Below are positions 36,624 to 46,914 of a stretch of DNA of 64,000 nt, one piece after another (within the stretch, counting starts at the first letter, position 1; every line of letters begins with the position of its first letter). The position numbers and the translations under genes are program-made. Source of the stretch: Corella eumyota (lineage: Eukaryota; Chordata; Ascidiacea; Phlebobranchia; Corellidae). Location: assembly GCA_963082875.1 (NCBI GenBank), contig OY720103.1, forward strand, positions 682,001 to 746,000, read 5' to 3'. The notes under the pieces are model-generated. The model had not been told where the DNA came from. It made no database searches and was given only the letters and a program-made list of their open reading frames with translations.

Positions 36624-37490
36624 CAACAAATTGTTTGGGAAGATATTTGTTAAAAAACACAAAACTTACCTCAATTTAAAAAATTGAGTTACTTTATAAA
36701 AACTTTTTTTACTGGAAAACAATAGTGATTCTGGAGCAAAAATTATTGTTGAAAAATAATAAGTTACACACATTTGCAATTACCAACTAAAAATTCAATT
36801 TTCTGCCTAAATTTGCTTAAAAAAAAAAATGGACAGAAACTTAAATTTTTTTGTTTTTAGTGAATTTTGCTTCTACTTTGTGTTTCAATTATTTTCTTTT
36901 AAGATATCATGTTTTAACGCTTACTACTACTTTGCTTTCAATCTATTTTTCTTCTATTTTTGTGCCTATTTTTTTTAAACTAGGCATTCTAATATGGTTG
37001 AATCTTTTTTTTTTATTTTGAATTTGGAACTTATTTTAACTGATGTTTATAGTTTAAGATTTGTATGGTGAATGGTAGTAGTCTTACAAACGTCTCTTAC
37101 TGTGTTGCAGACTTTAGACAACAATTTCTAAAGAGTTTTTCGTTTTCTGTAAAAACATATTTGGCTTTAAAAAATTGGAAATAAATAACTTAACAAAAAT
37201 GCTTTTTTTTATTACTTTTTGTTTAAAAGAAAGGTTTTATAGAGTGTATTAAACATGATAAGTGCCAAGTAAAAAAATTTCTACATAAAATAAAAAACCT
37301 ACTAAAAGTGTATTTTGTATGTCCGATTTTTTTATCGATAAAAAAATTAAATCGGACATGGAAAAAAATTTCAGATGTTCTTAAAAACTTTATATGTTTA
37401 AGTAGATGATATTATCAAAATGTTACAACCGTTAAGTAGATGAAGTAGCTTTTCAAATGTTACAATCGTTTAAGTAAAAGATTTTAAGTA
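36624..37490. other. UBALD 3' flank
   Basis: AT-rich non-coding DNA with homopolymer runs. A short inverted stretch (GTCCGATTTTTTTATCG, then AAATCGGACAT) sits at 37320-37361. No gene recognised. Confidence 0.5.
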
Positions 37491-37562
37491 GGGCGTGTAG
37501 CTCAGTGGTAAGACGCTGATCTACGAACGTACAGAGCTCGGGTTCGAAGCCGAGTCTTGACA
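37491..37562 (+). repeat. tRNA-like module 1 (degenerate)
   Basis: Starts GGGCGTGTAGCTCAGTGGTA (A box) and has CTCGGGTTCGAAGCCGAG (B box and a 5-bp T stem). The D stem, anticodon stem and acceptor ends do not pair well, so a working tRNA is unlikely. It resembles module 3 at 37973. Confidence 0.6.
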
Positions 37563-37621
37563 TTTTTAAAAAATTATTTTTTAATTTGCAACGTATAATT
37601 TAATTTTCGCAAGAATATTTC

Positions 37622-37764
37622 CAGTTGTCAGTTAGCCTTGTGGTTGTGTCCGTAGGACGTTGTTGTGTTGTCGTTGTTGTCATGTGGTTGTCAGGTTCAA
37701 ATCTCGGCAGAGGTGGTTGTGTCCGTAGGACGTCGGTTGTTTCCGTTGGTTGTGTCCGTAGGAC
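37622..37764 (+). repeat. tRNA-like module 2 with three 17-base repeats
   Basis: GGTTGTGTCCGTAGGAC occurs exactly at 37642-37658, 37715-37731 and 37748-37764. Between the first two lies a B-box-like AGGTTCAAATCTCGGCAGAG. The GT-rich composition contrasts with the AT-rich surroundings. Confidence 0.6.
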
Positions 37765-37972
37765 AACAAAGGCAGAAATAGAAACAGGTAGAAAAACTTT
37801 TTCCAAACTTTAGCTTATTGTTAAGGGATGGGGGTACTAACCACCTCTCTCTCCCCTTTGGTTCGAAATCAGTCAAATACAATTTTATTTTATTAAAGAA
37901 CGATTTTACAAACAGTGTTAAAATGATGATAATCTGGTTTACAGCGTCATCTTCGTATAACAATTTCGACAT

Positions 37973-38035
37973 GGGTGTGTAGCACAGTGGTAAGACTCTG
38001 ATCTACCAACCACAAGATCTTTGGTTCGAATCCTA
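37973..38035 (+). repeat. tRNA-like module 3 (degenerate)
   Basis: GGGTGTGTAGCACAGTGGTA, then AGACTCTGATCTACCAACC, then TTTGGTTCGAATCCTAAA. It shares its A-box region and middle with module 1, which suggests a common source. Confidence 0.55.
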
Positions 38036-38122
38036 AAAAATTAATTATTCGTTTTTAAAATTTTGTCTAAGTATTGCCAAATGTCCACTTACATTAAAGT
38101 TTTCGCAGCATTCTTTCAAGTT

Positions 38123-38198
38123 CTCTTGTGGCCGAGTGGTTATGTTGAGGTAGTTGTACACTTGTAGTTGTTAGGTTCGAATCTAGGCAGAAGTATAA
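38123..38198 (+). repeat. tRNA-like module 4 (degenerate)
   Basis: CTTGTGGCCGAGTGGTTATG (A-box-like) and TTAGGTTCGAATCTAGGCAG (B-box-like). The right end matches module 2 (GGTTCAAATCTCGGCAGA). No complete cloverleaf. Confidence 0.5.
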
Positions 38199-39096
38199 AA
38201 TTAGTTAGTTAGTTAAAACAGTTAAATCAGAAATACAAAAATAAAAGTAAAATCAGAAAGACAAAGAAACAAAAATTAAATCAGAAATACAAAAAAATAA
38301 CTTTTTTTTTTTTAAAACGATTTTCAAAAATTGCGAATCAAAAATTGTGAATATTTTGAAAAATTCGAGAAAAGGTCAAAAAACGCTAAAAACCGGCAAA
38401 TTTGGCCATTTTTGCGCTTTTTTTGCACAAATTGTTAAATTACTCGAAAACTACACAATATTGAGCAATGGGACCACTTTTATCTGATTCAACGCGCCCT
38501 AATACACATTCTGACGAAGTTTGGGGCAATTTGGGGTCAATAATTTTTTGAAATTTGGGCCGAAAATTTTCGACGTGTACTAACTAGCAAGCAAAATTTT
38601 CAAAATTCGCCCAAAAAAAAAATTCAATTAAAAATCGCTGAAATTTTATGTGCACAACCGCAGAGAAAAACCAATTTAAATTAACCAAAAATAAATCAAA
38701 AAAATCTTAAAATAAAGATTTTATAGAACTTTTACTAAAATATTATGACGTCATAGTACCGTGGGAAAAAAAATTAATTCCCCGAAAATTTGTCACATTA
38801 AATATTACGGGATGTAGATATCAAAAAATTAAGTTTTAGATTTCAAATTGTTTTAGGTTTTTCATAAATAAATATTTTGTAAAAAAATTAAAAAAAATTA
38901 TCGCAAAAATCAACGAGGCCGAGATTTGAACTCGAGAATTTAGAGTCTATAGTCTACGACCTTAACCACTACGCTACGTGACTACATTTAAAACTATGCG
39001 AGAAAATAAATCCAAGTCACAAAACTAACTCCGCAAATATAAAAAAAACACGGAATGCAAAATGCCTCAAAACCTTTTCTTTTTAAAATGATAATA
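38199..39096. other. Gene-free repeat island, middle part
   Basis: Apart from module 5 there are runs of A/T and phrases such as AAATTTGGCCATTTTTGCGC that do not resolve into exons or a named element. No coding frame of note. Confidence 0.4.
38909..38995 (-). repeat. tRNA-like module 5 (degenerate, reverse)
   Basis: The minus strand reads GTCACGTAGCGTAGTGGTTA, AGGTCGTAGACTATAGACTC, then CGAGTTCAAATCTCGGCCTC. A and B boxes are present. The T arm (CGAGTTCAAATCTCG) pairs, but the acceptor stem is not convincing. Confidence 0.5.
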
Positions 39097-39255
39097 GGTC
39101 GAAAGGTCACGCAACAGCTACAATTAAATTAAGTTAATATTTCTTTAGCGTAATAATAACAGGTCGAAAGGTCACGCGACCGCTTGAATTAAGTTCAAAA
39201 TTTACGTGTACTTATTTATTTAGCGTATTACTTAAAGGTTGAAAGGTCACGCGAA
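39097..39255. repeat. Three tandem units beginning GGTCGAAAGGTCACGC
   Basis: The unit starts are 39097, 39162 and 39237 (third GGTTGAAAGGTCACGCGA), spacing 65 and 75 bases. Each unit continues with an AATTAAATTAAGTT-like stretch and TTTAGCGTA. Confidence 0.7.
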
Positions 39256-39489
39256 TGTCCCCTATACGCAAATCTATTTGATATTCACGTATCTATTTAA
39301 CATAATATTACCCAATATTATTGATTCCTAGATTCCAATCGCTTTTGTATTTGATTCCAATTGTTTTTTTTTCCAAGTTCAGTAATATCATTTCTAAAAA
39401 AAATAACACAACTGGTACTTATTAATCATATACGATTTGAAGTTACAATTAAACAAAACGAATGAATAGAAATGGTGAACAAAAAAAAT

Positions 39490-39933
39490 AAAATTTGAAA
39501 AAAACGACTCTCGTGCACCATCTTGCAGTAAAAAAAATATTATAAAATTCGAAAAAAAAAGAATTTTGGGCACTTTGGGGCAAAAAAAATATCCTTTTAA
39601 TTTAATAGAGGTCAGTTTAAAGTCTTTAAAGTCAAGTTTTTGTCGAATTTTGGTGACTAATTTTTCCCGCCAAAACAGCGATTTTCGGCATTTTCTACAA
39701 GGGTTGGTTGCCTTGGTGTTTTTGCTAAATTTGGCCAAAAATAAAAAAAAAATATTTTGGCATTTTTTTACAAAAAAGGCATTTACAGTCTACTATAAGC
39801 TATCCTAACGTTTCAAATCTGTTTTTAACATTTTAAAAATCACGTTTTTATCAAAAAATAAAATTTGAAAAAATGCGACTCTCGTGCACCATCTTGCAGT
39901 AAAAAAATAATTAAAAAATTAGAAAAAAAAGAT
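39490..39933. repeat. Direct repeat pair around a 290-base core
   Basis: Copies at 39490-39563 and 39855-39933 share AAAATTTGAAAAA, CGACTCTCGTGCACCATCTT and GCAGTAAAAAAA with only small differences. They flank about 290 AT-rich bases with no recognised gene. This could be a segmental duplication or the ends of a small element. Confidence 0.55.
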
Positions 39934-40223
39934 GGTCTACTTATCTTATTTTTAGTAACGACCGAAATGATGATTTTAATTTGTCAGATTATTGTTCCCA
40001 AAATGGATGACCTGCATTAAAACATAAACGGGTTATAATATATTCTTGGTTTGTAAAAGTTTATGTAGTAAGTCTTTACAAAAGTACATTAATCGTTGTA
40101 GAGGAATTATTTAAAACATTATTTAACTTGCCCAAAAACGAAAAGTTATATCAAACAAAATGGCCTCGGGTTTTTCTGTGTGATTTACTTTTGGTCTGGT
40201 CGCCTGATAAGTCTATGACGTTT

Positions 40224-40320
40224 GGTCACGTGTTTACACCTCGCGTCTCCGGTCACGTGTTTACACTTCGCGTATCTGGTCACGTGTTTACACCTCACAT
40301 CTATGGCCAAGTGATCTAGC
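40224..40320. repeat. 27-base tandem repeat with CACGTG
   Basis: GGTCACGTGTTTACACCTCG starts units at 40224, 40251 and 40278, with a decayed fourth at 40305. Each of the first three contains the E-box CACGTG. The period is nine codons, so one plus-strand frame stays open with a repeated GHVFTPRVS; no start context or homology supports it as a gene. Confidence 0.8.
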
Positions 40321-41614
40321 TTAGCGTCGATCTTATTTTGATTATAAATAACAAAAACTTACCTTCAATGTGTCAGTTTAATAATACTTCCATTAGTTTC
40401 TTCATAGAATAACTTAACATCGTACAAACTCTTAATAATGTTGATTTAAAAATTTTATTTTTGCTAAAAACATAATTCACAACTTAGATAACTAACTTAT
40501 TTTTGGCTTAAACCCGTAAAATAAACTTATAAAGCTAATATAATTACAATAAACTATAGAACTTCTTTCCAAACTATTCTTCTTCGAAATTTTAGATATA
40601 AAACTACTACAGTGCAAAACCACGCCTTTAATGGAGCAAGAGCACGTGTTGATAAATATCGCACGGGAATTTGTAATCAAGGTTTACTCTTTCCTCCTCA
40701 AGCCAACAACTGATGTTAAATAATATCATTTATCCTCGATGGGAAAATGTATTTAGTGAAAACTTTATCGAAAATAAGTTATTTTGGCTTCTGCGCATTT
40801 ATTGTCAAAAATTTTGTTTGCCAAAAAGTTACCCTAAGTAAATATACTAATTGATGACGTATATATAAAACTTCTGTTACCCCAGTTTTACTCAAAACTA
40901 AACTAAAATCAATTTAACAAATTTAAAATATAAATCGTAGCATTTAAGAATATAATGTGCAACTTTATTAGTAGCCTATTCACATAGAAAATATAAAAAA
41001 ATAATGAACTAAAGAGATTTAAAACTAAACTTCAATGTAATGTTGTTTAAAAATAACAAAACATAAACTTAAGGCATGTTTCAAGCTAGAAAATATAGAA
41101 AACTATAAGCTTAAAAATATGTGCAAAGGTCAGTAAATATAAACTGTACTACAATAAAAAAAAAACTAAAAATAAATCTATATTTAAATAAAAAAACGCA
41201 TCATATTATTATCAGGGACCCTTGATACGAAGTTTTAAATATCCCAAACACTTAACTATTATATGGAAGTATTCATATTATTAAAGTTATTGCACTATAA
41301 CAATAAGTTGACTGTTAAATTAATTGCTTCAAATAAATAAAAGGCAAAGTGCCTGAACAATAAAGATTATTTATAAATTAAAAAGCACAAAAGCAAAATA
41401 TATTTGTGAGCATGCTAGCAAAAATAAAAAAGTGGTTAGCAAAAAGAATGATTTAACATAAACATTACAGATTATTAGTTTTTTGTTCTTTATGGTTTTG
41501 TTTATTATTACAAACTTAAAAAATAACCATAACCACTATTCTATCTTTACCTTTAAAGCTACCTTTGTATTTATATCTACTTCACTGTTTATAAATGAAT
41601 TCAAGTTAAAGATT
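40321..41614. other. TMEM181 3' flank
   Basis: About 1.3 kb of AT-rich DNA without exons or clear repeats. Part of it is likely the TMEM181 3'UTR (minus strand). Confidence 0.5.
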
Positions 41615-44600
41615 TCAGTTATCTGGTTCATAATAAGCTGTGTGTGACATGTTACCATTTGTTAATGGGGTTTCTTCGGTATTATCATATCTGAAACAAA
41701 CATTCTAAATTTAAACTTGCACTTTATTTTGCGTACATTTGAAGTTGAATAATTTAAAAATTAAATAAATCCTTAAAATAAAATAAAAATAATTCCTACC
41801 CAAATAAGACATCTTCGTCTGATTCATTCAAAAGTGTGAATCCTGTATCTGATCTGAAGACCGGTTCTAAAACAACAAAATTTTATCGTTAAACAAAAAT
41901 AAATGACAGCGTGGTGTAGTGGTCAAAACACTTGGCTTTACTACATAAGGTCCTTGGTTCGATTTCCACTGATCTCACGTTGTAGCATCCTTCAGTAAGA
42001 CACTATAAAAGGTATGCACTTCAGAACTCGGGACTGGGTCAGGGTAACAAATGTTTTCCTATGTTTTGGCCAAAAAATTGACCGTTCCAGATTAAAGACA
42101 AAGAACTATAACAAAATTATTAAAAACATTTATATAGAAAATAAATACTCAGTAAAATAAACATGCTTTATATTTCTGTAAATGCAAGTGGATAATCACC
42201 AAACAATGTCACCAAGTTTTTAACAAATTGTCACTTTTGAAATGTTTAAATATTGACATTAATAAGCTGACCATGTCAAATGTACCAAAAAAAAACAAGT
42301 ATAACTTTGCCATAACTCTAACATGTTCCCCAATGTACCACTATAATATATATCGTGTTGGTGTTACTTGGTTACTAATGTGCAAAAATTATGTTAAAAA
42401 TCACCCAGTTATGCAAAATGACATTCCATTTACTTACTGCTAATATTGCAGTACCTTCACTTTCTTAAACAAAAAATGATTTATTTAAAAAAACAATAAA
42501 CTAAAATATGGGTAACATTATGTACACCAACAATCTAGGTTTATTTTCTAAATAACTAAAACATAAAAATAATAATAAATGTATATATTACCTGTCAAGG
42601 CATTTTTCGTTGGTGAATACACGAAGGCCATGGTGTAGGTGTAGAAGTTAACAAGTCCATAGAAACACATAAACTCAGCAGGTGACATTTATGTTAAGGA
42701 AAAACAAACAAATTATGTAAATATAACATATTCTAAAAGTTATAAAAATATCTCATCATAATTCATTAGATTTGTTGTACCGTCTCAGTCTCAAATTGCC
42801 TTTGCTAGTTTAGTATATATATCCGAGTAAGAATATTAGTTAAAGCCTACTTTAAATTTAGATTTATTAATGGTTAAATTGTTAAGGATATAGTTGTGAT
42901 ATTTTGAAGAAAGTGAAGCGGTGAAGTTATCTTGTAACACACTTGATCCAAATCTTAAAATCACTATCGATAAACTAAAAAATATTAGAAATTAAATTAT
43001 TAATTTAAATATTTTACTTTAGTGTGTTAGATTTTATATTTTTGGGAAGAAGAGTGTGCTGTTGTGACGTGTTTTGAGCAATTTGTATACACCAGGCTCA
43101 AGGCAGAAACCCTTTGGCTTGTAGTCTGATGCCATGAACGATAAACGACACTACTACTAGACTAAATTTTTTTTTTTGATAAGTTAACCAAATTATATTA
43201 AACAAAGATGCTACCTTATGGCAAACACACAAGCAGTTAAAATGGTCAAGAATTTGAGTCTCAAGTTGAAATAAGGTTTTGCATGAAGCTCGGTGAACGC
43301 TCTGATAAGTAAAAATCCAAGGTACAAAACATACAAGCCAGCCATCAGGAAGAAGAATATTTTCATGCCCTGGAATAGAACACAATTGGTTAAATACAAT
43401 TTTAATTTAAAGTTCTCTGAAAAAAATCAAAAACTAGAACACCTTGACAAAAAATAAGGTTTAAGGCATGCAATAAATTAATTATTGGTACACAAGTATA
43501 TTAAATGTTTATTTGTTGATAGGAAATACCTTGAAGTTTTTGATGTCAGTTGTGTATTGGTATGTTGGGTCTTGTAGTTCATTATACCTAATAACAATAA
43601 CAAAGTAGTCATATATATTTTATTTTTATTGTAAAAAGGCAGACTTAGCAGCCTAGCCACATTAAAACAATTCCCACAGCCCAATCTAGTCTTGTGTACC
43701 AGGTTGGTATGCTTTTGACCTCGACAGCAACTTACTGTTGGGGTACACTACATCACTCTCTTTAAAAGTAACTTCAACCATTCCTTAAATATTATAAAAT
43801 TATAACTTACTGTTGCCATGACCCCAATGTAACTGCTGACAACCAAAACAGTCCACAGATGATCAATTTAGGGAAATAAAACGTAAGGAAATGTTTCTTC
43901 CCGTAGTTTCTTATCCCATGGTAGATGCACAACCAAAAAAGAAGAAGCATGCATAAGAATGTTGCCTAAAAATTAATTAGAATTTTGTTAAACTTTATTT
44001 TTTATTTCTAAATTTTTATTTGATTCAACAAACCTGAAAAAAGGCGTCAAACATTCCTGGAATCCAACTTTTGACCAGAAAACTTAACGGGAATATTGGG
44101 TCTACAAAGTTAAAATATAAACAATTTAAACAAAAACTTATCATGTATTTTTTACTTATAAGTATAATAAAAAAAAAGTGACAAATTTTGCTAAAATTTG
44201 ACATAAGGTATTAAAGATTTGGACACATAATGATATAAACAAACTGAATAAGTACTTACTATTTTAACAAAAAGTTCTTACCATTATAAAGTAAAAGAAG
44301 AGGCAACAAAATTGAAATCCATTTTTGTTCCATCGACCATTTTTTCATGTGATATTTTCTTAGAGTGTGTGCAAATAAACACTACAAAAAAAAGTTTTAA
44401 AAGCAAATTTAAATGCGATAATAGTAGTTGATAGCTCGCCCTACGGTTGGCATTTTAATTGTTTTATGGTTACAACTCTTAACTAATAATTGCGGGCAAT
44501 AATTTACCTGCACATAAACAAAAGTTTTTCTTTATTTAAAAAGATATAAAAGGACATACATATATAACAGACATTAAGCTCCATTTTATACAAATTTAGT

Positions 44601-46589
44601 CACTACATCACTATAGGACATCGACAACACTGAAGCAGAAATAGTTTTAGGGTATTAATAATTTAACATTTGACAAATATCACTTATATACAAAACTAAT
44701 TTTGCAAAAACTAAAAATCAATTTCACTTACCGTTACCATGAAAGTAAGAACTAAGAATACAAATCGAAACCAAATTTCAACTTGAGTGAATGTTGGGTT
44801 GTAAGTTTTAAACTAAAACATAAAATTATAAGAAAGAATTAAACTATGGTGTTGTTAAACAGGTCAAGTTACAATGTACTGCAATTTCCAGCATGGTATA
44901 GTGGTTAGAACACTTGGCTATACTACATCCTGAGTTGAATCCCCACTGCTCTCAAGCTGTAGCGCCTTTAGTAAGGTGCTTTAAACGATATAAACTCCTG
45001 CTGAGCTAACACTAAATCAGAATTAATATTATCGGACAATTATAATTAATAATATCCCCAACTGCCAAAGACTACTTGAGACTGGGACTGGGTAACAGAT
45101 GTTACTCTATTTTAAGGTCGTGAAGTTGACTTTTCTACATCAAGAATAAATAAATAAAATAAAAGATAATTTACAAATACCTGAAAGATGACATCATCGA
45201 TCAAATGATTTTTATTTTCCAATCCTCCAAAAGTAATTTTAACTCGGAACCTGGACAGGGAAAGGTATCCAAGATGTAAGACAACAATTGGTTCACAGAA
45301 CCCTGCACCTTGGCAGTTAAGTGTTCTACAACAAAACAACAACAAATTAAATTTAAAAAATAAGTTTAATAATTTTTGAATCATAAAAATGTAAAGTGTT
45401 GTCTGATAATTGCACTGAATCATAAACAATGCCAGTTCAAAATTAAATTAAAAAATGTTTAAAAAAAATTATAATTTGGTATAATAGGAAATGTAATTTG
45501 CAACTAATTATTCAAAACTCATGAACATTAAATTGATATTAAACTTATTAAAGTTGTTAATATAAACCTCATATGTGAGCTGTGAGTTAATCCAGATCCA
45601 CCTGAACCATCATCATCAATTGAAAACATCGTCACATTTAACTCAAAATTATGGCCATATATTGTTCCTAAGTAAATAAGTTAATTGAAATTTGCTATGG
45701 CAGCTTATTTAAATATATCTGAGCTATAAATATTTTGATTTTTATAATTATTAGTAAGTTAAAATTTATTACCAGGTGCATTGTTGATATGAATATTTGT
45801 AAGCAACCAAATTTCTTGATTAAAAGTTGTCAAAACAGGAGAAAAAAATAAAAATGGCCCCGTCTGAAAAATAAATTAAAATCACCAAAGTTTTTTGTTG
45901 TACAAATATATTTTGTTTTAAAATGTCAGGGTGTAGTAACTTACTGAAATTAAATCTGGACTTGTTATGGTTGTTGAAGAGTTGACTGTTGTGGTAGATA
46001 AAACAACTGGACCTACCAAACAAAGTGATTAAAAATTTGATTTGGTTTACAAAAGCTTAAAAAGGTGCATGATCGCACAACTTATGGATTTTGCCGGATA
46101 TACGTAAATTACTTAAAAGTTGGCAAAAATTATTCTACAAATTCTGCCAGCGTAACTTTGAATTTGCATTATAGAAAAAGGTGTTAATCAATACATTTAA
46201 CTTACCTGCTAATCCTGTAAGTGCTGTTAGAAGAAAGCTGGAAATGAAAGCAACAAAAACCAACACAAATTGTTGCTTTGTAAGTGTGTACAACCTCATT
46301 TGCATAGAACTAAAAAAAATTGTACAATTTGCTAAATCCTAAAATTAACTTTACCAATCCACAACAAAAATGTAATCTCAAATTTTTCTTAAGTCAGTTA
46401 TTATACCATTTAAACTTAGTTAAAGCAAGTAAATTATAATTAACCAATAAAACTGTCACAAAATTTAGTAATTTTAACTTTTTTAAAACTTTTATCAAGC
46501 AGTCAAAGTTACAGATAGAAATACGGACTTAACAGTCAAAATACGTCAACTTCAGTACTTTAAAAGCAATTTATAACATACCTTTCCAT
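41615..46589 (-). CDS. TMEM181: TMEM181, multipass membrane protein
   Basis: A Wntless/GOLD-like seven-pass membrane protein of the secretory pathway; its cellular role is poorly known. Minus-strand exons give MESSMQMRLYTLTKQQFVLV (first membrane segment), a lumenal domain with RTLNCQGAGFCEPIVVLHLG, then TYNPTFTQVEIWFRFVFLVL, MEQKWISILLPLLLLYNDPI, FPLSFLVKSWIPGMFDAFFQ, LLLFWLCIYHGIRNYGKKHF, QDPTYQYTTDIKNFKGMKIF, AKPYFNLRLKFLTILTACVF, VLQDNFTASLSSKYHNSAEF, NFYTYTMAFVYSPTKNALTE and an acidic end with LLNESDEDVLFGYDN, finishing EPDN at 41615. This matches human TMEM181 along its length. The first coding exon is 8 bases (46589-46582). One intron is of AT-AC type. Two SINEs and one MITE-like repeat lie in introns. 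Confidence 0.95.
41905..42115 (+). repeat. tRNA-derived SINE, shortened body
   Basis: GCGTGGTGTAGTGGTCAAAA (A box), CTTGGTTCGATTTCCACTG (B box), then CAGTAAGACACTATAAAAGG and CTCGGGACTGGGTCAGGGTA. The middle of the body present in the 853 copy is missing. It lies inside a TMEM181 intron, antisense to that gene. Confidence 0.7.
42682..42891 (-). other. U12-type AT-AC intron in TMEM181
   Basis: On the minus strand the exon ends CACAACT and the intron begins ATATCCTTAAC. It ends with branch-site-like TTCCTTAAC followed 11 bases later by GTCAC, and the next exon begins CTGCTGAG. Joining there gives KYHN-SAEFMCFYG, matching human HYQNSAEFLSFYG without a gap (phase 1). No GT-AG pair in the vicinity gives that join. 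Both the donor (ATATCCTT) and branch site (TTCCTTAAC) are exact minor-spliceosome consensus. Confidence 0.93.
44427..44628 (+). repeat. MITE-like repeat, copy 5 (TMEM181 intron)
   Basis: Begins GTTGATAGCTCGCCCTACGG, TTGGCATTTTAATTG; later ACATATATAACAGACATTAA, GCTCCATTTTATA; ends CACTATAGGACATCGACAAC. The ends are imperfect inverted repeats (GTTGATAG... against GTTGTCGATGTCCTATAGTG), which is why the family is called MITE-like. Confidence 0.6.
44889..45160 (+). repeat. tRNA-derived SINE, near full length
   Basis: GCATGGTATAGTGGTTAGAA (A box), GAGTTGAATCCCCACTGC (B box), AGTAAGGTGCTTTAAACGA, CTTGAGACTGGGACTGGGTA, and an A-rich tail with AATAAATAAATAAAAT. It is colinear with 853-1143 and antisense within a TMEM181 intron. 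Confidence 0.8.
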
Positions 46590-46914
46590 CTTTAAGCTGT
46601 TGTTTTCTATAGTTGTTGATTTAAACAGTTTAGAAAGTTAATTCCAAGTTAAGTTTGTTGTTTAACCGCAAGTTGTTGAAACACGTATGTATTTGCACAA
46701 CAATCGTTGAATTCGCTATAAAGAAACCAAGTTTTTACGTCACGGATTGTATTGTTTTGGTTACAGTGCAAGCCCTATATAATATCCTTATGTTACATCT
46801 AAACATAGACATTTTAAAGGGTTTATGTATGTTAATAGCTTTTAATTAACATAGGCTAAATATCAGTCTACAGTTTTTAAACTAATAAAGGCTTTAAACG
46901 CAAAGAATATAAAA
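46590..46914. promoter_or_regulatory. Divergent promoter between TMEM181 (-) and SUGCT (+)
   Basis: 325 bases with no coding exon; both genes must start here or nearby. No specific element stood out. Confidence 0.45.

Noticed and set aside
37491-37562. Functional tRNA gene (Arg-like ACG loop)
   Set aside because: A and B boxes are good, but the acceptor, D and anticodon stems fail to pair.
39394-39808. Overlapping frames on both strands near 39.4-39.8 kb
   Set aside because: Low-complexity Phe/Lys-rich translations of A/T runs inside a repeat region.
40128-40319. 63-codon frame over the 27-base repeat
   Set aside because: The frame stays open because the period is a multiple of three; no similarity or gene signals.
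36624-41614. Possible retroelement or viral remnant in the gene-free island
   Set aside because: No reverse transcriptase, integrase, capsid or terminal repeat pair was recognised; only short non-coding repeats are visible.
42228-42443. 71-codon frame in a TMEM181 intron
   Set aside because: Flanking exons splice in phase without it and it is on the opposite strand with no similarity.
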